A stretch of 64,000 bases of DNA, from NCBI GenBank assembly GCA_001874305.1, contig MPCU01000003.1:310001-374000 (forward strand). The letters run 5' to 3'. Origin of the DNA: Bacteriovorax sp. MedPE-SWde (lineage in GTDB: Bacteria > Bdellovibrionota > Bacteriovoracia > Bacteriovoracales > Bacteriovoracaceae). The notes under the pieces were generated by a model that did no database searches, was not told where the DNA came from, and saw only the letters and a program-made list of their open reading frames with translations. Within the stretch, counting starts at the first letter, position 1; each line of letters begins with the position of its first letter. Below, one piece after another: positions 44,329-53,509 of this stretch. Both the position numbers and the translations under genes were made by a program.

Positions 44329-45717
44329 ATGAAGAAATTTGACGTTGTTGTTATCGGAGCTGGACCAGGTGGTTACGTTGCTGCGATCAGAGCAAGCCAA
44401 CTTGGAAAAAAGACTGCAATCATTGAAGCAGATAAAATGGGTGGAGTTTGCCTTAATAGAGGATGTATTCCTACTAAGGCAGTTTTAAAATCTGCTCACA
44501 CTGTTCACGAAATCTCTCACATGAAGGACCTTGGTGTTAATGTAGAGCTTAAGGGACTGGACGGAGCTCAAGCTGTAAAAAGAGCGAAGGGTATTTCAGA
44601 TAAAATCTCTAAAGGTGTTTCTTTCTTAATGAAGAAGAACAAGATCGAGACTTTTGAAGGTTACGCTAAGCTTAGATCTAACACTCAAATTGAGGTTAAA
44701 TCTAACAGAGGTCATACGGAAACAATCGAAGCTACTAATATAATTCTTGCTACTGGTGCACACTATAAATCTTTTCCAGGCCTTGAGCATGATGGAAAGA
44801 GACTTATTGGTGCTTGGGAAGCGGTTAAAATGGAAGAGCTGCCAAAGTCTATTGGTATTATTGGTGCTGGTGCGATTGGTGTTGAGTTTGCTTACTTTTG
44901 GAATGCTTTTGGTGTTGATGTTCATATCTTTGAACTTCAAAAAAACCTTCTTCCTGTTGAAGATACAGATTCATCTAAAGAAGTTGAAAAAGCATATAAA
45001 AAATATGGAATTAAGTTATCTCTAGGAATTGAAAAAGTTTCTGCTAAGAATAACGGAAATGATGTAACGATTACTGCAATTGAAAAAGGTAAGCCTGTCG
45101 AATATAAGTTCGAGAAGGGACTTATCGCAGTTGGGATGACAGGAAATATTGATGATATCGGTCTAGAGACTGTCGGAATCAAAACAGATAGAGGCTTTGT
45201 AGCAGTTAATGATATGTTACAAACATCTGTTCCTAATATCTACGCAATTGGTGACCTTTCTGGGCCCCCACTACTAGCTCATGCAGCTTCTCACGAAGGT
45301 GTTGTAGCAGCAGAACATATTGCGAATGCTAATCCTCACGCAATGGATAAAATGAATATTCCTGGTTGTACATACTGTCAGCCACAAGTTGCCTCTGTTG
45401 GTTATACTGAGAGAGCACTTAAGGAAAAGGGAATTAAATATAGTGTTGGTAAGCTTCCATTTATGGCAAACGGTAAGGCCGTAGCTTCAAATGAGACTGA
45501 AGGATTTGTAAAAACTCTTATGGGTGAAGATGGCGAAATGCTTGGAGCACACATTGTTGGAGCAAATGCTACAGAGCTTATCCATGAGTATGTTCTTTTC
45601 AGACAAATGGAAGGAATTGATGAAGAGATTTTTGCAACGGTTCACCCACATCCAACGTTAGGTGAGTTCTTAGCTGAATCTGTATTAAATGCTAAAGGAA
45701 GATCTTTAAACTACTAA
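44329..45717 (+). CDS. lpdA: dihydrolipoyl dehydrogenase
   Basis: 462 residues from the ATG at 44329; AAAGGA is eight bases upstream, while the ATG at 44320 overlaps that box. FAD-binding GAGPGGYVAAIRASQLG, the redox disulfide GGVCLNRGCIPTK, the NAD site GIIGAGAIGVEFAYFW, GLIAVGM and the C-terminal catalytic HPHPTLGE are all present. It is the E3 enzyme of 2-oxoacid dehydrogenase complexes. It stands directly upstream of an E2 gene, with no E1 gene in the window. Confidence 0.95.
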   Translation: MKKFDVVVIGAGPGGYVAAIRASQLGKKTAIIEADKMGGVCLNRGCIPTKAVLKSAHTVHEISHMKDLGVNVELKGLDGAQAVKRAKGISDKISKGVSFLMKKNKIETFEGYAKLRSNTQIEVKSNRGHTETIEATNIILATGAHYKSFPGLEHDGKRLIGAWEAVKMEELPKSIGIIGAGAIGVEFAYFWNAFGVDVHIFELQKNLLPVEDTDSSKEVEKAYKKYGIKLSLGIEKVSAKNNGNDVTITAIEKGKPVEYKFEKGLIAVGMTGNIDDIGLETVGIKTDRGFVAVNDMLQTSVPNIYAIGDLSGPPLLAHAASHEGVVAAEHIANANPHAMDKMNIPGCTYCQPQVASVGYTERALKEKGIKYSVGKLPFMANGKAVASNETEGFVKTLMGEDGEMLGAHIVGANATELIHEYVLFRQMEGIDEEIFATVHPHPTLGEFLAESVLNAKGRSLNY

Positions 45718-45744
45718 GGTAGTTTAGAGCTTATAGGAGAATTT

Positions 45745-47385
45745 ATGAGACATGATATTGTAATGCCTCAAATGGGTGAATCAATTACTAATGGAACGAT
45801 CACTAAGTGGCACAAGCAACCAGGAGATATGGTTGAACTTGATGAAATCCTACTAGAAATCTCAACAGATAAAGTAGAGTCTGAAATCCCTTCACCTATT
45901 GCAGGTAAAGTTGTTGAAGTTCTATTTGAAGAAGGTGAGACAATTGACGTTGGTATCCTAATCGCAGTTATTGATGACGATGCAAACGCAGCAGTTGGTG
46001 GATCAGCTCCTGCGGCTTCGGCACCAGCAGCGGCTCCGGCGGCAGCACCTGCGGCTCCTGTTGCAGCTACTTCAGCACCAGCTGCAGGTAGTGACAGAAT
46101 GGATATCGTAATGCCTCAAATGGGTGAGTCAATCACTAACGGGACTATCACAAAGTGGCATAAGCAGCCAGGTGATATGGTTGAAATCGATGAAATCCTT
46201 TTAGATATTTCAACTGATAAAGTTGAATCAGAAATACCATCTCCAATTGCTGGAAGATTAGAAGAAGTTCTATTTCCAGAAGGAGATACTATTGACGTAG
46301 GAATTAAGATTGCTTCAATTGAAACTAATCTTGATATTCCATTTGGGAGTGCAGGAACAGCAGCTCCAGCGGCATCTGCTCCGGTAGCAGCGGCGGCGGC
46401 ACCAGTTGCGGCAGCTCCAGCTGTAGCAGCACCAGAGGGAAGAAGATTCTATACACCACTTGTAAAAGCTCTTGCTACAAAGCATGGGGTAGCTCTTGCT
46501 GAGCTTGCTGGACTAACTGGTTCAGGAGCAGCAGGTAGAGTTAATAAAGCAGACTTCATGAACTACTTAAGTAATAGAGGTTCTGCACCAAAAGCGGCTC
46601 CAGTTGCTTCTGCTCCGGCAGCAAGACCTGCAGCAGCGGCTCCATCGGCTCCAAAAGCTAGTGGGATTGATTATTCAAATAATCCAAGAGTCGAAGTTGT
46701 TCCAATGGACAACATGAGAAAAGCAATCGCTAAGAATATGATTGCTTCAAAGCTGACTTCACCACATGTTAACTCAATTGATGAAATCGATATGACTAAC
46801 CTTGTGAATCAAAGAGAGAAGCTTAAGGCAGCATTTAAGAAGAAAGAAGGTGTTAATTTAACTTACACTCACTTTATTATGTATGCTCTTGTTCAAGCTC
46901 TTAAAGAATTCCCAATGGTAAATGCATCAATTGATGGTGATCAAATTATCATGAAGAAAGATATCAATCTTGGTTGTGCAGTTGCCGTACCAGGAAATGG
47001 ACTAGCAGTTCCAGTTATTAAGAATGCAGATATGTTAAACCTAACAGGAATTGCACTTAAGACTTATGAACTAGCTATTAAGACTCGTGATAGAAAAGCT
47101 TCTATGGATGACCTATCTGGTGGAACATTTACTTTCACTAACGTTGGGTCTTTCGGAACTCTTATGGCAACACCAGTTATCCTTCAACCACAATTAGGGA
47201 TTTTTGCTTCAGGTGTTATCAAGAAGCGTGTAATGATTATGCCTGACGACTCTATGGCCGTTAGACATATGATGTATGGTACTCATACTTACGATCATAG
47301 ATTAATTGATGGTGAGATCGGTGGTAAATTCTTAGCTCATGTTAAGAACACTCTTGAGACTATGAATGTTGAAGCACTTTTATAA
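45745..47385 (+). CDS. 2-oxoacid dehydrogenase E2 (dihydrolipoamide acyltransferase), two lipoyl domains
   Basis: 546 residues. Two nearly identical lipoyl domains are present (DKVESEIPSP with lipoyl Lys43 and Lys159), joined by Ala/Pro linkers. A peripheral E1/E3-binding domain (YTPLVKALATKHGVALAEL) and a catalytic acyltransferase domain follow, with YDHRLIDGEIGGKF near the C-terminus (catalytic His-Asp-Gly). TDKVESEIPSP with two domains resembles 2-oxoglutarate or branched-chain E2 proteins; which one cannot be settled without the E1. Follows lpd by 27 bases. Terminator at 47411-47440. Confidence 0.92.
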   Translation: MRHDIVMPQMGESITNGTITKWHKQPGDMVELDEILLEISTDKVESEIPSPIAGKVVEVLFEEGETIDVGILIAVIDDDANAAVGGSAPAASAPAAAPAAAPAAPVAATSAPAAGSDRMDIVMPQMGESITNGTITKWHKQPGDMVEIDEILLDISTDKVESEIPSPIAGRLEEVLFPEGDTIDVGIKIASIETNLDIPFGSAGTAAPAASAPVAAAAAPVAAAPAVAAPEGRRFYTPLVKALATKHGVALAELAGLTGSGAAGRVNKADFMNYLSNRGSAPKAAPVASAPAARPAAAAPSAPKASGIDYSNNPRVEVVPMDNMRKAIAKNMIASKLTSPHVNSIDEIDMTNLVNQREKLKAAFKKKEGVNLTYTHFIMYALVQALKEFPMVNASIDGDQIIMKKDINLGCAVAVPGNGLAVPVIKNADMLNLTGIALKTYELAIKTRDRKASMDDLSGGTFTFTNVGSFGTLMATPVILQPQLGIFASGVIKKRVMIMPDDSMAVRHMMYGTHTYDHRLIDGEIGGKFLAHVKNTLETMNVEALL

Positions 47386-47410
47386 TAAGCTGTTGAAATA
47401 GATATATGAT

Positions 47411-47440
47411 AAGGCCTCCAAATGGGGGCCTTTTTATTTT
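47411..47440 (+). terminator. rho-independent terminator after the E2 gene
   Basis: AAGGCCTCC (47411-47419) and GGGGGCCTT (47424-47432) pair with a four-base loop, then TTTTATTTT. It lies at the end of the lpd-E2 operon and overlaps the end of the convergent gene at 47434. Confidence 0.85.
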
Positions 47441-48696
47441 GTAATCATTCGTATCACTTGATTCGTAGTTCCAAGAAAGGTCTGAGTATCTGTTTTTGAT
47501 ATTAGCTTGAGTTCCGTAGTTTTTGTTAAGCCTTTTACAGACATTTGAATCATAATTTCACACTTATCCATTCCTTCTCCAAATATAAGAGTTTGGTTAT
47601 GGTGAAGATCTTTTCTATCTTCTCTTTCTAGTCTCCAAATTATGTGTTGAATATCGCACTGACCAAAGATGTCTGAGACTTTTGGAGCGACTGAACTCGT
47701 GTAACAATCTTTTTGATTAACATCATTAATTGCTTCAATGTCATTAAGGACGTCCTGTGGGTTGAGCGTTTCACTATAATCGTAAAGTAGGTCTCTTATA
47801 GTGGTTGTATCAGTACAGTAAGTATCAAGTCCGTAGCCTAGCTGATCGAACTTAATTAAAGTAGCAGCAATTGTTTCAACGTTATACTCATAGGCCGCCC
47901 TGGCTTCCTCCAAGTATTCACCACCATCTTCTGCTGCGTATTCCGCAGCATGTTCAAGACCGTATAGTGTCCCGCCCTCTTCATCTTCTGAAGTGTATTC
48001 GTAGAGCAGTTCAAGACTTCCACAGATTTGAGCTGAAATATCTACGTTATTCTTAGAGATCATTCTTACTAAGTCTGGGTTAAGCTCAGATTCTAGGTCA
48101 GAGAAATCATAATCATAGTTATTCTGTTCAAAGGCACCTTGAATAATTGCATCCTTCGCTTCCTTATCGAGATCACTTCGAGTCGATAAGAGCGTATCCA
48201 TTGTGTTAATTGGAATAACTTCTGCATACTCTTGTACGTAGTATTTTAATAAGTCCTGATCAATCGTAGATAGCGCGTCAACGCTTGTTCCATGTTGAAG
48301 AACTCCTATCAGTTTATCAACTTTATGATACCCGTCTTTGTCCGATCCCTTCACACTCTGAAGTACTGGGACTAGATCATTAAGCTGATCATAATCTTCT
48401 GATCTAAGAGCAGCTTTTATGGGCCCATCAAGATTATTCATAAACGCATATGAAAAATTATTCTTAGAATTAGGATTTAGTTTATTAAACTCTTTTGTGT
48501 ACTCAGCAAGAGTGTATCCAGACTTTCCATCTTTTATAAGAGTAAAATTCTCTTCGATAACAGAATGAATTTCATAGTTTCTGTAGGTCTTACCCGTTCT
48601 CGGATCCTTAAAATCTGCAGATACAGCTAGGGCATGAAGCATAAATATAACTATTAGAATAAGTTTTTTCACAGTCTTTTTATCGGAGAATTTCAC
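47434..48696 (-). CDS. exported acidic protein, unknown function
   Basis: 420 residues with a signal peptide (KKLILIVIFMLHALAVSA-D). The mature part is acidic, rich in Glu, Asp and Tyr, and mainly helical, with a central acidic stretch (EYTSEDEEGGTLYGLEHAAEYAAEDGGEYLEEA). Two pairs of Cys near the middle and C-terminus (AQICG, DTYCT, QKDCYT, GQCDI, MDKCEI) may form disulfides. No family is recognised. It is a single gene, divergent from the lipoprotein at 48807. Confidence 0.7.
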   Translation of the reverse strand: MKFSDKKTVKKLILIVIFMLHALAVSADFKDPRTGKTYRNYEIHSVIEENFTLIKDGKSGYTLAEYTKEFNKLNPNSKNNFSYAFMNNLDGPIKAALRSEDYDQLNDLVPVLQSVKGSDKDGYHKVDKLIGVLQHGTSVDALSTIDQDLLKYYVQEYAEVIPINTMDTLLSTRSDLDKEAKDAIIQGAFEQNNYDYDFSDLESELNPDLVRMISKNNVDISAQICGSLELLYEYTSEDEEGGTLYGLEHAAEYAAEDGGEYLEEARAAYEYNVETIAATLIKFDQLGYGLDTYCTDTTTIRDLLYDYSETLNPQDVLNDIEAINDVNQKDCYTSSVAPKVSDIFGQCDIQHIIWRLEREDRKDLHHNQTLIFGEGMDKCEIMIQMSVKGLTKTTELKLISKTDTQTFLGTTNQVIRMITK

Positions 48697-48806
48697 GAAG
48701 AAATGAAATTAATGACATAAATCAGGATTATTTGAGGGCCTTCTCATAATGGATTTGCTGATAAAGAGCTAAAAATATCTTGAGAGTTTAATTACTAGGA
48801 GAAACT

Positions 48807-49283
48807 ATGAAAAACTTGATTACATTACTATGTCTTATTGGTGTTATTGGAACAATCAGTTCTTGCGCTTCTGAGTCAAAGAAAGCTGTTAACTATGATC
48901 GCTCTCAAATGAGCCCGATGATTTCTAAGAATGAAATGGTAGCGAGAATCTCACATTCTTTGGATATGATTCCTAATTTAACTAAAGAGCAAAAGTCTGC
49001 AGTTCAAGATATCCATGCTGACGTTATGACAAAGTCTTGGGAAATAAATCATAAAATAAGACAGCATAAAATTCTTCTTTTTAAATATTTAGGAGATAAG
49101 AAATATGATGATAAGAAAATTAATTATGTAAAATCTCAAGTCGAGAAATTATACAAAAAGAAAATAAGTATAATGATCTCTTCATTTGGAAAGCTTAAGA
49201 AGATTCTAGGAAAGAATGCTAGTGAAATTCTTAAGCATCATAATTTTATGAGACCAGATAGAATTGAAGTAAAAGAATTTTAA
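48807..49283 (+). CDS. lipoprotein with Spy/CpxP-like helical domain
   Basis: 158 residues, signal peptide and lipobox TISSC-A (Cys near 20). The mature part is helical with LTKEQKSAVQDIHADVMTKSWEINHKI, resembling the LTxxQ-type helices of Spy/CpxP periplasmic chaperones and zinc-resistance proteins. The LTxxQ itself is present only once (LTKEQ), so the assignment is tentative. AGGAG precedes the ATG. The stop overlaps the convergent solute-binding gene by four bases. Confidence 0.65.
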   Translation: MKNLITLLCLIGVIGTISSCASESKKAVNYDRSQMSPMISKNEMVARISHSLDMIPNLTKEQKSAVQDIHADVMTKSWEINHKIRQHKILLFKYLGDKKYDDKKINYVKSQVEKLYKKKISIMISSFGKLKKILGKNASEILKHHNFMRPDRIEVKEF

Positions 49284-49972
49284 TATTTGGTGAGCTTATA
49301 CTTCTTTATAAGCTCATCAATCTCTCTCTTTAAAACTCTTCCCTTAGCATTTCTTGGGAAGGCCATATAGAGGTCTTGATTGGAAATAATAGGGGAGAGT
49401 ATTTTAATTCCATCAGGTATTAATCCATTCTTCTTCATTTCCAAATAACTTCTTTTATTCGCAATCATATAATTAGTTCTCTGAGAATCTAGCATCTTGA
49501 TACCGGTAGCAAAGTCCTTGGCCATATAGTCTTTCTTGGCCTTTATTTCTTTGTCATACTTTGGATCATTGACCCACCCTCTAATATGAATGATATTCAT
49601 ATCTTTAAGCTTAGTATTGTCGCCGCTCCAAGTTGTTTTAAATCGTGATAGTAGAACAACCTGATCTCTCAGTATTGGAGATTCACTGAAAAGGTAAATC
49701 TTCTCTCTGGCAGGAGATTTATATGGGCCTAAGAGAATATCTACATCTGATGATTCGGCAAGTGATTGAGACCTAACCCAAGGATAAAATTTTATTTCAA
49801 AGTGATATTGAGTCTTAGTTTCAATTTCCTTAAGGATATCAATTAAGGCCCCTGTTGGACGTTGATTTTTAACAACACTTAATCCTGGAAAGTTTGTGGC
49901 CGCAACTTCAAGGACCTTCTTTTCTAAGGAGAATGTAGAGAGGCAAATAAGAATTACAAATACTATTTTCAT
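49280..49972 (-). CDS. periplasmic amino-acid-type solute-binding protein
   Basis: 230 residues with a signal peptide (MKIVFVILICLSTFSLE). The family-3 solute-binding fold is visible in ATNFPGLSVVKNQRPTGALIDILKEIETKT, FYPWVRSQSLAESSDVDILLGPYKSPAREKIYLFSES and MIANKRSYLEMKKNG. It lacks a neighbouring permease or ATPase, so it may be an orphan receptor or a sensory or nutrient-binding protein. Ligand not predictable. The 3' end overlaps the convergent gene by four bases. Confidence 0.75.
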   Translation of the reverse strand: MKIVFVILICLSTFSLEKKVLEVAATNFPGLSVVKNQRPTGALIDILKEIETKTQYHFEIKFYPWVRSQSLAESSDVDILLGPYKSPAREKIYLFSESPILRDQVVLLSRFKTTWSGDNTKLKDMNIIHIRGWVNDPKYDKEIKAKKDYMAKDFATGIKMLDSQRTNYMIANKRSYLEMKKNGLIPDGIKILSPIISNQDLYMAFPRNAKGRVLKREIDELIKKYKLTKY

Positions 49973-50010
49973 ATCTCTATTGTATTGAAGAATGAAATCT
50001 GAAGCTAGAA

Positions 50011-50448
50011 CTAAAAGTCCTCATCTTCAATTATAAAGAGGTCTAATTCGTCACTATCAACTTCAAGTTCATTAATCGCCATATCTTTAATCGATATATT
50101 GGCCGTGTGAATAGATTGTAAGTCATTAGATATTAAGGGGTGCCATGAAGGTAGTTCTTTTCCTTCATATAATAATCTATAGGCACATGTCGAAGGTAGC
50201 GCACTGCTGATTTTTTCAAGCTCTTGATAAGTTATTTTTAGACAGTTTGGAACAAGTTCTAAGCGATTTGGATAATCACTACATTTACAGGTACTACAGT
50301 CGAGCAAAGAGCAATGTACCCAAGTAAAAGCGACTTCTTCAGTCTCTGTATCTTGAAGCTTATGAAGACAGCACTTGGCACAACCATCACAAAGGCTTTC
50401 CCATTCGGAGTGATTTAATTGTTCAAGTGACTTATCTTTCCAAAACAT
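50011..50448 (-). CDS. ycgN: YcgN family cysteine-cluster protein (UPF0260)
   Basis: 145 residues, the usual YcgN size. The pattern WESLCDGCAKCCLHKLQD, HCSLLDCSTCKCSDYPNRLELVPNC (about residues 16-75) is the family signature: two closely spaced cysteine clusters. The role is not known; a metal-binding or zinc-cluster protein is likely. It is six bases from the methyltransferase upstream on the same strand, so cotranscription is likely. Confidence 0.88.
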   Translation of the reverse strand: MFWKDKSLEQLNHSEWESLCDGCAKCCLHKLQDTETEEVAFTWVHCSLLDCSTCKCSDYPNRLELVPNCLKITYQELEKISSALPSTCAYRLLYEGKELPSWHPLISNDLQSIHTANISIKDMAINELEVDSDELDLFIIEDEDF

Positions 50449-50453
50449 AGAAC

Positions 50454-51194
50454 CTACTTTGTTATGGTAATTATATAACGAAACAGAGATTTTGAGGCAT
50501 GAAGGCCTTTATTCTTTTGTGCCTCTTGTGACTTGGTCTTCCAGATAGAGACATTGCCCTCATTTAAGAACTCTTTTTTCATATCATTGAGAACATTGTC
50601 AGAGTTATTCCAGTGTTTACTATCGTCTTCTGTAAAGTCTCTTAAGCTGTAGTCCAGATCTAGCTTTCTTAGTGGCTTTGCCATAGGGCATAGAGCAAAC
50701 TCTTCAGTGGCAGTATAGAATATAATAAACTTACCACCTGACCTTAGAGACTTGAGAGTACGCTTTATAGTCCTTCTAAGGTTATTCATCATATATAGTG
50801 AATCAATTGAATAAATGAGATCAAACTGATTCTCTTCAAAACTAAAAGTCTCAAAGTTAGCTTTCTTTAATTCAGAAGTTTCTTTTAATAGAGCAAAGTC
50901 TAGGCCTAGTCCCTTGAATTTATACTTCTTTGATAAGTGCTTGAAGAGGTCTCCTGTCCCACATCCAAGGTCGAGTACATTCTTTGGTAAAGACGAGGAA
51001 ATTTCCTCTTCAAGTACCTGAAATTGAGCCTGACTTAGGTTGTTCTGAACAGGAAAATCAAGCTGGTGGACTTGAGTACAGAAATTTAGGTAGGCCTCTG
51101 ATTCACTCGAATATTTATAGAAATGTTCAAAGGCCTTTGGCGCTTTCTTATTATAGTAGTTTTGGGTAAGAACTCTTTTTATTAATTTAAACAT
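50454..51194 (-). CDS. SAM-dependent methyltransferase
   Basis: 246 residues with a class I fold: motif I VLDLGCGTGDLFKHL (about residue 75), then LGLDFALLKE, FDLIYSIDSLYMM (motif IV region) and LKSLRSGGKFIIFYT. No N-terminal targeting signal. It resembles UbiE/Methyltransf_11 proteins. Substrate unknown. It begins an operon of two with ycgN. The 261 bases upstream (51195-51456) hold no gene that I can see, apart from the terminator at 51422-51444. Confidence 0.82.
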   Translation of the reverse strand: MFKLIKRVLTQNYYNKKAPKAFEHFYKYSSESEAYLNFCTQVHQLDFPVQNNLSQAQFQVLEEEISSSLPKNVLDLGCGTGDLFKHLSKKYKFKGLGLDFALLKETSELKKANFETFSFEENQFDLIYSIDSLYMMNNLRRTIKRTLKSLRSGGKFIIFYTATEEFALCPMAKPLRKLDLDYSLRDFTEDDSKHWNNSDNVLNDMKKEFLNEGNVSIWKTKSQEAQKNKGLHASKSLFRYIITITK

Positions 51195-51421
51195 GGCCTC
51201 TTATCTCAAGGATGACCCAGTTTGTAAAAAGTTTATAGTCTATTGCATTAAGTGTGTTTTGGGTGTACAAACCATCCAGCCCAATTATACCTGTAATACG
51301 AATCGAATAGTTGATGTTAAAGCTGAGAAAGTTGAAGTGATTATTTGTAGACGATTATGCTGAATTATAAAGTTGAATAGCATTTATTGTGGAAGTAAAA
51401 AGATCGTATTGCAGAAGAATT

Positions 51422-51444
51422 AAAGCCTCCGTTTCGGAGGCTTT
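51422..51444 (-). terminator. rho-independent terminator after endonuclease I gene 1
   Basis: AAAGCCTCCG (51422-51431) and CGGAGGCTTT (51435-51444) form a ten-pair stem with a three-base loop. On the minus strand it follows the endA-like gene ending at 51457. Confidence 0.85.
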
Positions 51445-51456
51445 ATTATTTGTTCT

Positions 51457-52281
51457 CTAGAAATTCTTAATTAAGTCTGTAAGGTGTGGGTAATCGATAA
51501 ATGGATTTCTATTCTTTTGAAGTTCATAAATCTGATCATTTCTTTTCTGCTCTTCACTATCAACTGGATCTTGGTCATGCCATAGCTTAAGAGCTTTTTC
51601 CATCTTAGAGTTAATAGGGAGCTTGTACCTTACAGAAAAGTAGAACATTGCTCTAGCAACATTCCCTTTGTGTTGATCTGGTGGTTCGTAAGTTCTGTCA
51701 CCGTAAGCCGATGCGCTACAGTTTGATGTTGGTGCTTTTCCATTTTTTACATTTCCAAAGTCATGAGAGCTTCTTGAGCTATTGGCCTTAGAGTCTGTAG
51801 GGTAGAGGTGGTGAAGGTCACCCTTTTGAAGATTTGAAGAAAATCTTGAGGAGAATTTTGATTGTGGCCAAGTGTGTTCACAGTTAACAACAGTATGGTT
51901 AGGAACTTTTCCTGGACCTATACTTCCAATATTCTTACTAGTCTCGTTAAATGTTTTTCTACAGTAAACATCGAAAACCTCATACTCACCATACTGATTC
52001 CTTTCAAGGTGAAGATTTCCAAATAGGATTTTCTTAGCGGTCTTGTAACTATTAGATCTTTGCTTGTAGCAGTCACTATTTTTTGAGTTACATCTTAAAG
52101 TATCTTGCTGACCAGGGTGCTTTTGGTGGTACTCAACTAGTACTTCATGAATTAGGTCTTTTAGTTCTTGATCTCTTAGCTGACTTTCTTCGAATGTATC
52201 AACCACGTCTTGTGGATAATAGTTAGAAGTCTTAGAGAATGCCGATGTTGCCAGTAAAAGTAGAATAGTGATTAGTTTCAA
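51457..52281 (-). CDS. secreted endonuclease I (EndA-like), copy 1
   Basis: 274 residues with a signal peptide (MKLITILLLLATSAFS-K). The endonuclease I signature is VYCRKTF..., VVNCEHTWPQSKFSSRF (catalytic His in EHTWPxS) and DLHHLYPTDSKANSSRSSHDFG, then EPPDQHKGNVARAMFYFSVRY. This family of periplasmic or secreted nonspecific nucleases cuts double-stranded DNA. Copy 2 lies 199 bases upstream on the same strand. Digestion of prey or environmental DNA is a plausible role. Confidence 0.93.
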   Translation of the reverse strand: MKLITILLLLATSAFSKTSNYYPQDVVDTFEESQLRDQELKDLIHEVLVEYHQKHPGQQDTLRCNSKNSDCYKQRSNSYKTAKKILFGNLHLERNQYGEYEVFDVYCRKTFNETSKNIGSIGPGKVPNHTVVNCEHTWPQSKFSSRFSSNLQKGDLHHLYPTDSKANSSRSSHDFGNVKNGKAPTSNCSASAYGDRTYEPPDQHKGNVARAMFYFSVRYKLPINSKMEKALKLWHDQDPVDSEEQKRNDQIYELQKNRNPFIDYPHLTDLIKNF

Positions 52282-52425
52282 TCGTGACTCCCTGTCGTAT
52301 CCATATAAAAATGATACCTAAAGATTGAGAGAAAGCTAATGATTTTTACAACATGACAGTTTTTTTTACGTCAGCTGAGTGATTTAGAAGGTTATTTATT
52401 TATGCGCACAGAGTTGATTTTATTG

Positions 52426-52455
52426 AAAAAAAAAGCCCACTATTCAGTGGGCTTT
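52426..52455 (-). terminator. rho-independent terminator after endonuclease I gene 2
   Basis: AAAGCCCAC (52432-52440) and GTGGGCTTT (52447-52455) form a nine-pair stem with a six-base loop; the minus-strand transcript continues with a run of T from 52434 downward. It separates the two endA-like genes, so each has its own terminator. Confidence 0.9.
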
Positions 52456-52480
52456 CTATATTAATTATTTTTTATTTGAT

Positions 52481-53299
52481 CTAGAAGTTAGAAATCATAT
52501 CAACTAGCTCAGGCATGTCGATGTATGGATTTCTATTTTTTTGGATTTCGTAAATCTTTTGATTTCTTTCCATCTCTTCTGCGTCAACTGGATCTTGAAT
52601 ATGCCACTCTCTAAGCGTTTGCTCTTGGTAGCGATCAATCTTGATTTGGTAACGTGTAGAGAAGTAGAAAAGTGCTCTAGCAACATTTCCTTTATGTTCA
52701 GTTGGTGGTTCAAACTTTGATCTTGTTGAATAAGAAGCTGAACAATCCTGACCTACAGTGTTTGCTGAATCAAGGTTACCAAATGGATGGTTTCCTCTCA
52801 TTGAGTTAGCGTGGCTGTCTGTTGGAAAAAGGTGGTGAAGATCTGATTTTTGAAGTCCCTTGCTGAATCTTGAAGAGAACTTTGACTGTGGCCATGTGTG
52901 CTCACAGTTTACAACGTTTGAGTTAGGAATTTGTCCTGGACCCATTCTTGTGTGTCTACGTCTAAAGTCTTTTCTACAGTAAACGTCTTTGATGAAGTAA
53001 CCTTCTCCATCTTTTTCTAGGTGAAGCTTTCCGAAAAGTACTTTTCTAGCTCCTTTATAACCAAGAGATAATTGGTTATAACATTTGGCGTTTCCACCTG
53101 CTGAACATCCTAGAGTGTCCTTTCCGTTCTTACTTCTTTGGTGAGCACTACTTAGTACTTCAAATAAGTATGACTTTAATGCTTCCCCGTTTGCATTTGT
53201 CATTAGAGCTGAAAGTTTTTCTGGATAGTAGTTGTGAGTTTCCCCGGCCGTTGTTGCAAATGATACTAATAAAACTGCTGCGATGATTAGTTTGTTCAT
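52481..53299 (-). CDS. secreted endonuclease I (EndA-like), copy 2
   Basis: 272 residues from the ATG at 53299, chosen because AGGGGA lies nine bases upstream and a typical signal peptide follows (MNKLIIAAVLLVSFATTAG). The signature is the same as in copy 1: VYCRKDFRRR, VVNCEHTWPQSKFSSRF, DLHHLFPTDSHANSMRGNHPFG, EPPTEHKGNVARALFYFSTRY. The two copies are alike over their whole length, with differences mostly near the N-terminus, so this is a tandem duplication. Separate terminators and upstream spaces indicate independent transcripts. Confidence 0.93.
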   Translation of the reverse strand: MNKLIIAAVLLVSFATTAGETHNYYPEKLSALMTNANGEALKSYLFEVLSSAHQRSKNGKDTLGCSAGGNAKCYNQLSLGYKGARKVLFGKLHLEKDGEGYFIKDVYCRKDFRRRHTRMGPGQIPNSNVVNCEHTWPQSKFSSRFSKGLQKSDLHHLFPTDSHANSMRGNHPFGNLDSANTVGQDCSASYSTRSKFEPPTEHKGNVARALFYFSTRYQIKIDRYQEQTLREWHIQDPVDAEEMERNQKIYEIQKNRNPYIDMPELVDMISNF

Positions 53300-53509
53300 T
53301 TTGTAGTTCCCCTGTAAAAACTGCACACATAATACACATTAATATTAACAATGCTAATAATAAAATTAAGTTCAAACTAATAAAAAGTATTAATTACGAA
53401 ATTTCAACAACTAGACGCGTGTGGTCAATATGTTTTTATTGAGATACTTTGCCAAATCGTTAGATATTTTCTATAAGATTCCTCACACAACACGGTAGGA
53501 ACCAAAATT

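Noticed and set aside
51195-51456. Small RNA or gene in the 262-base gap before endonuclease I gene 1
   Set aside because: Only the terminator hairpin at 51422-51444 is clear; the frames found are short and close quickly.
53160-53375. 71-codon leftward frame overlapping endonuclease I gene 2
   Set aside because: Lies in another frame of the endonuclease N-terminus; the signal peptide frame is the real one.
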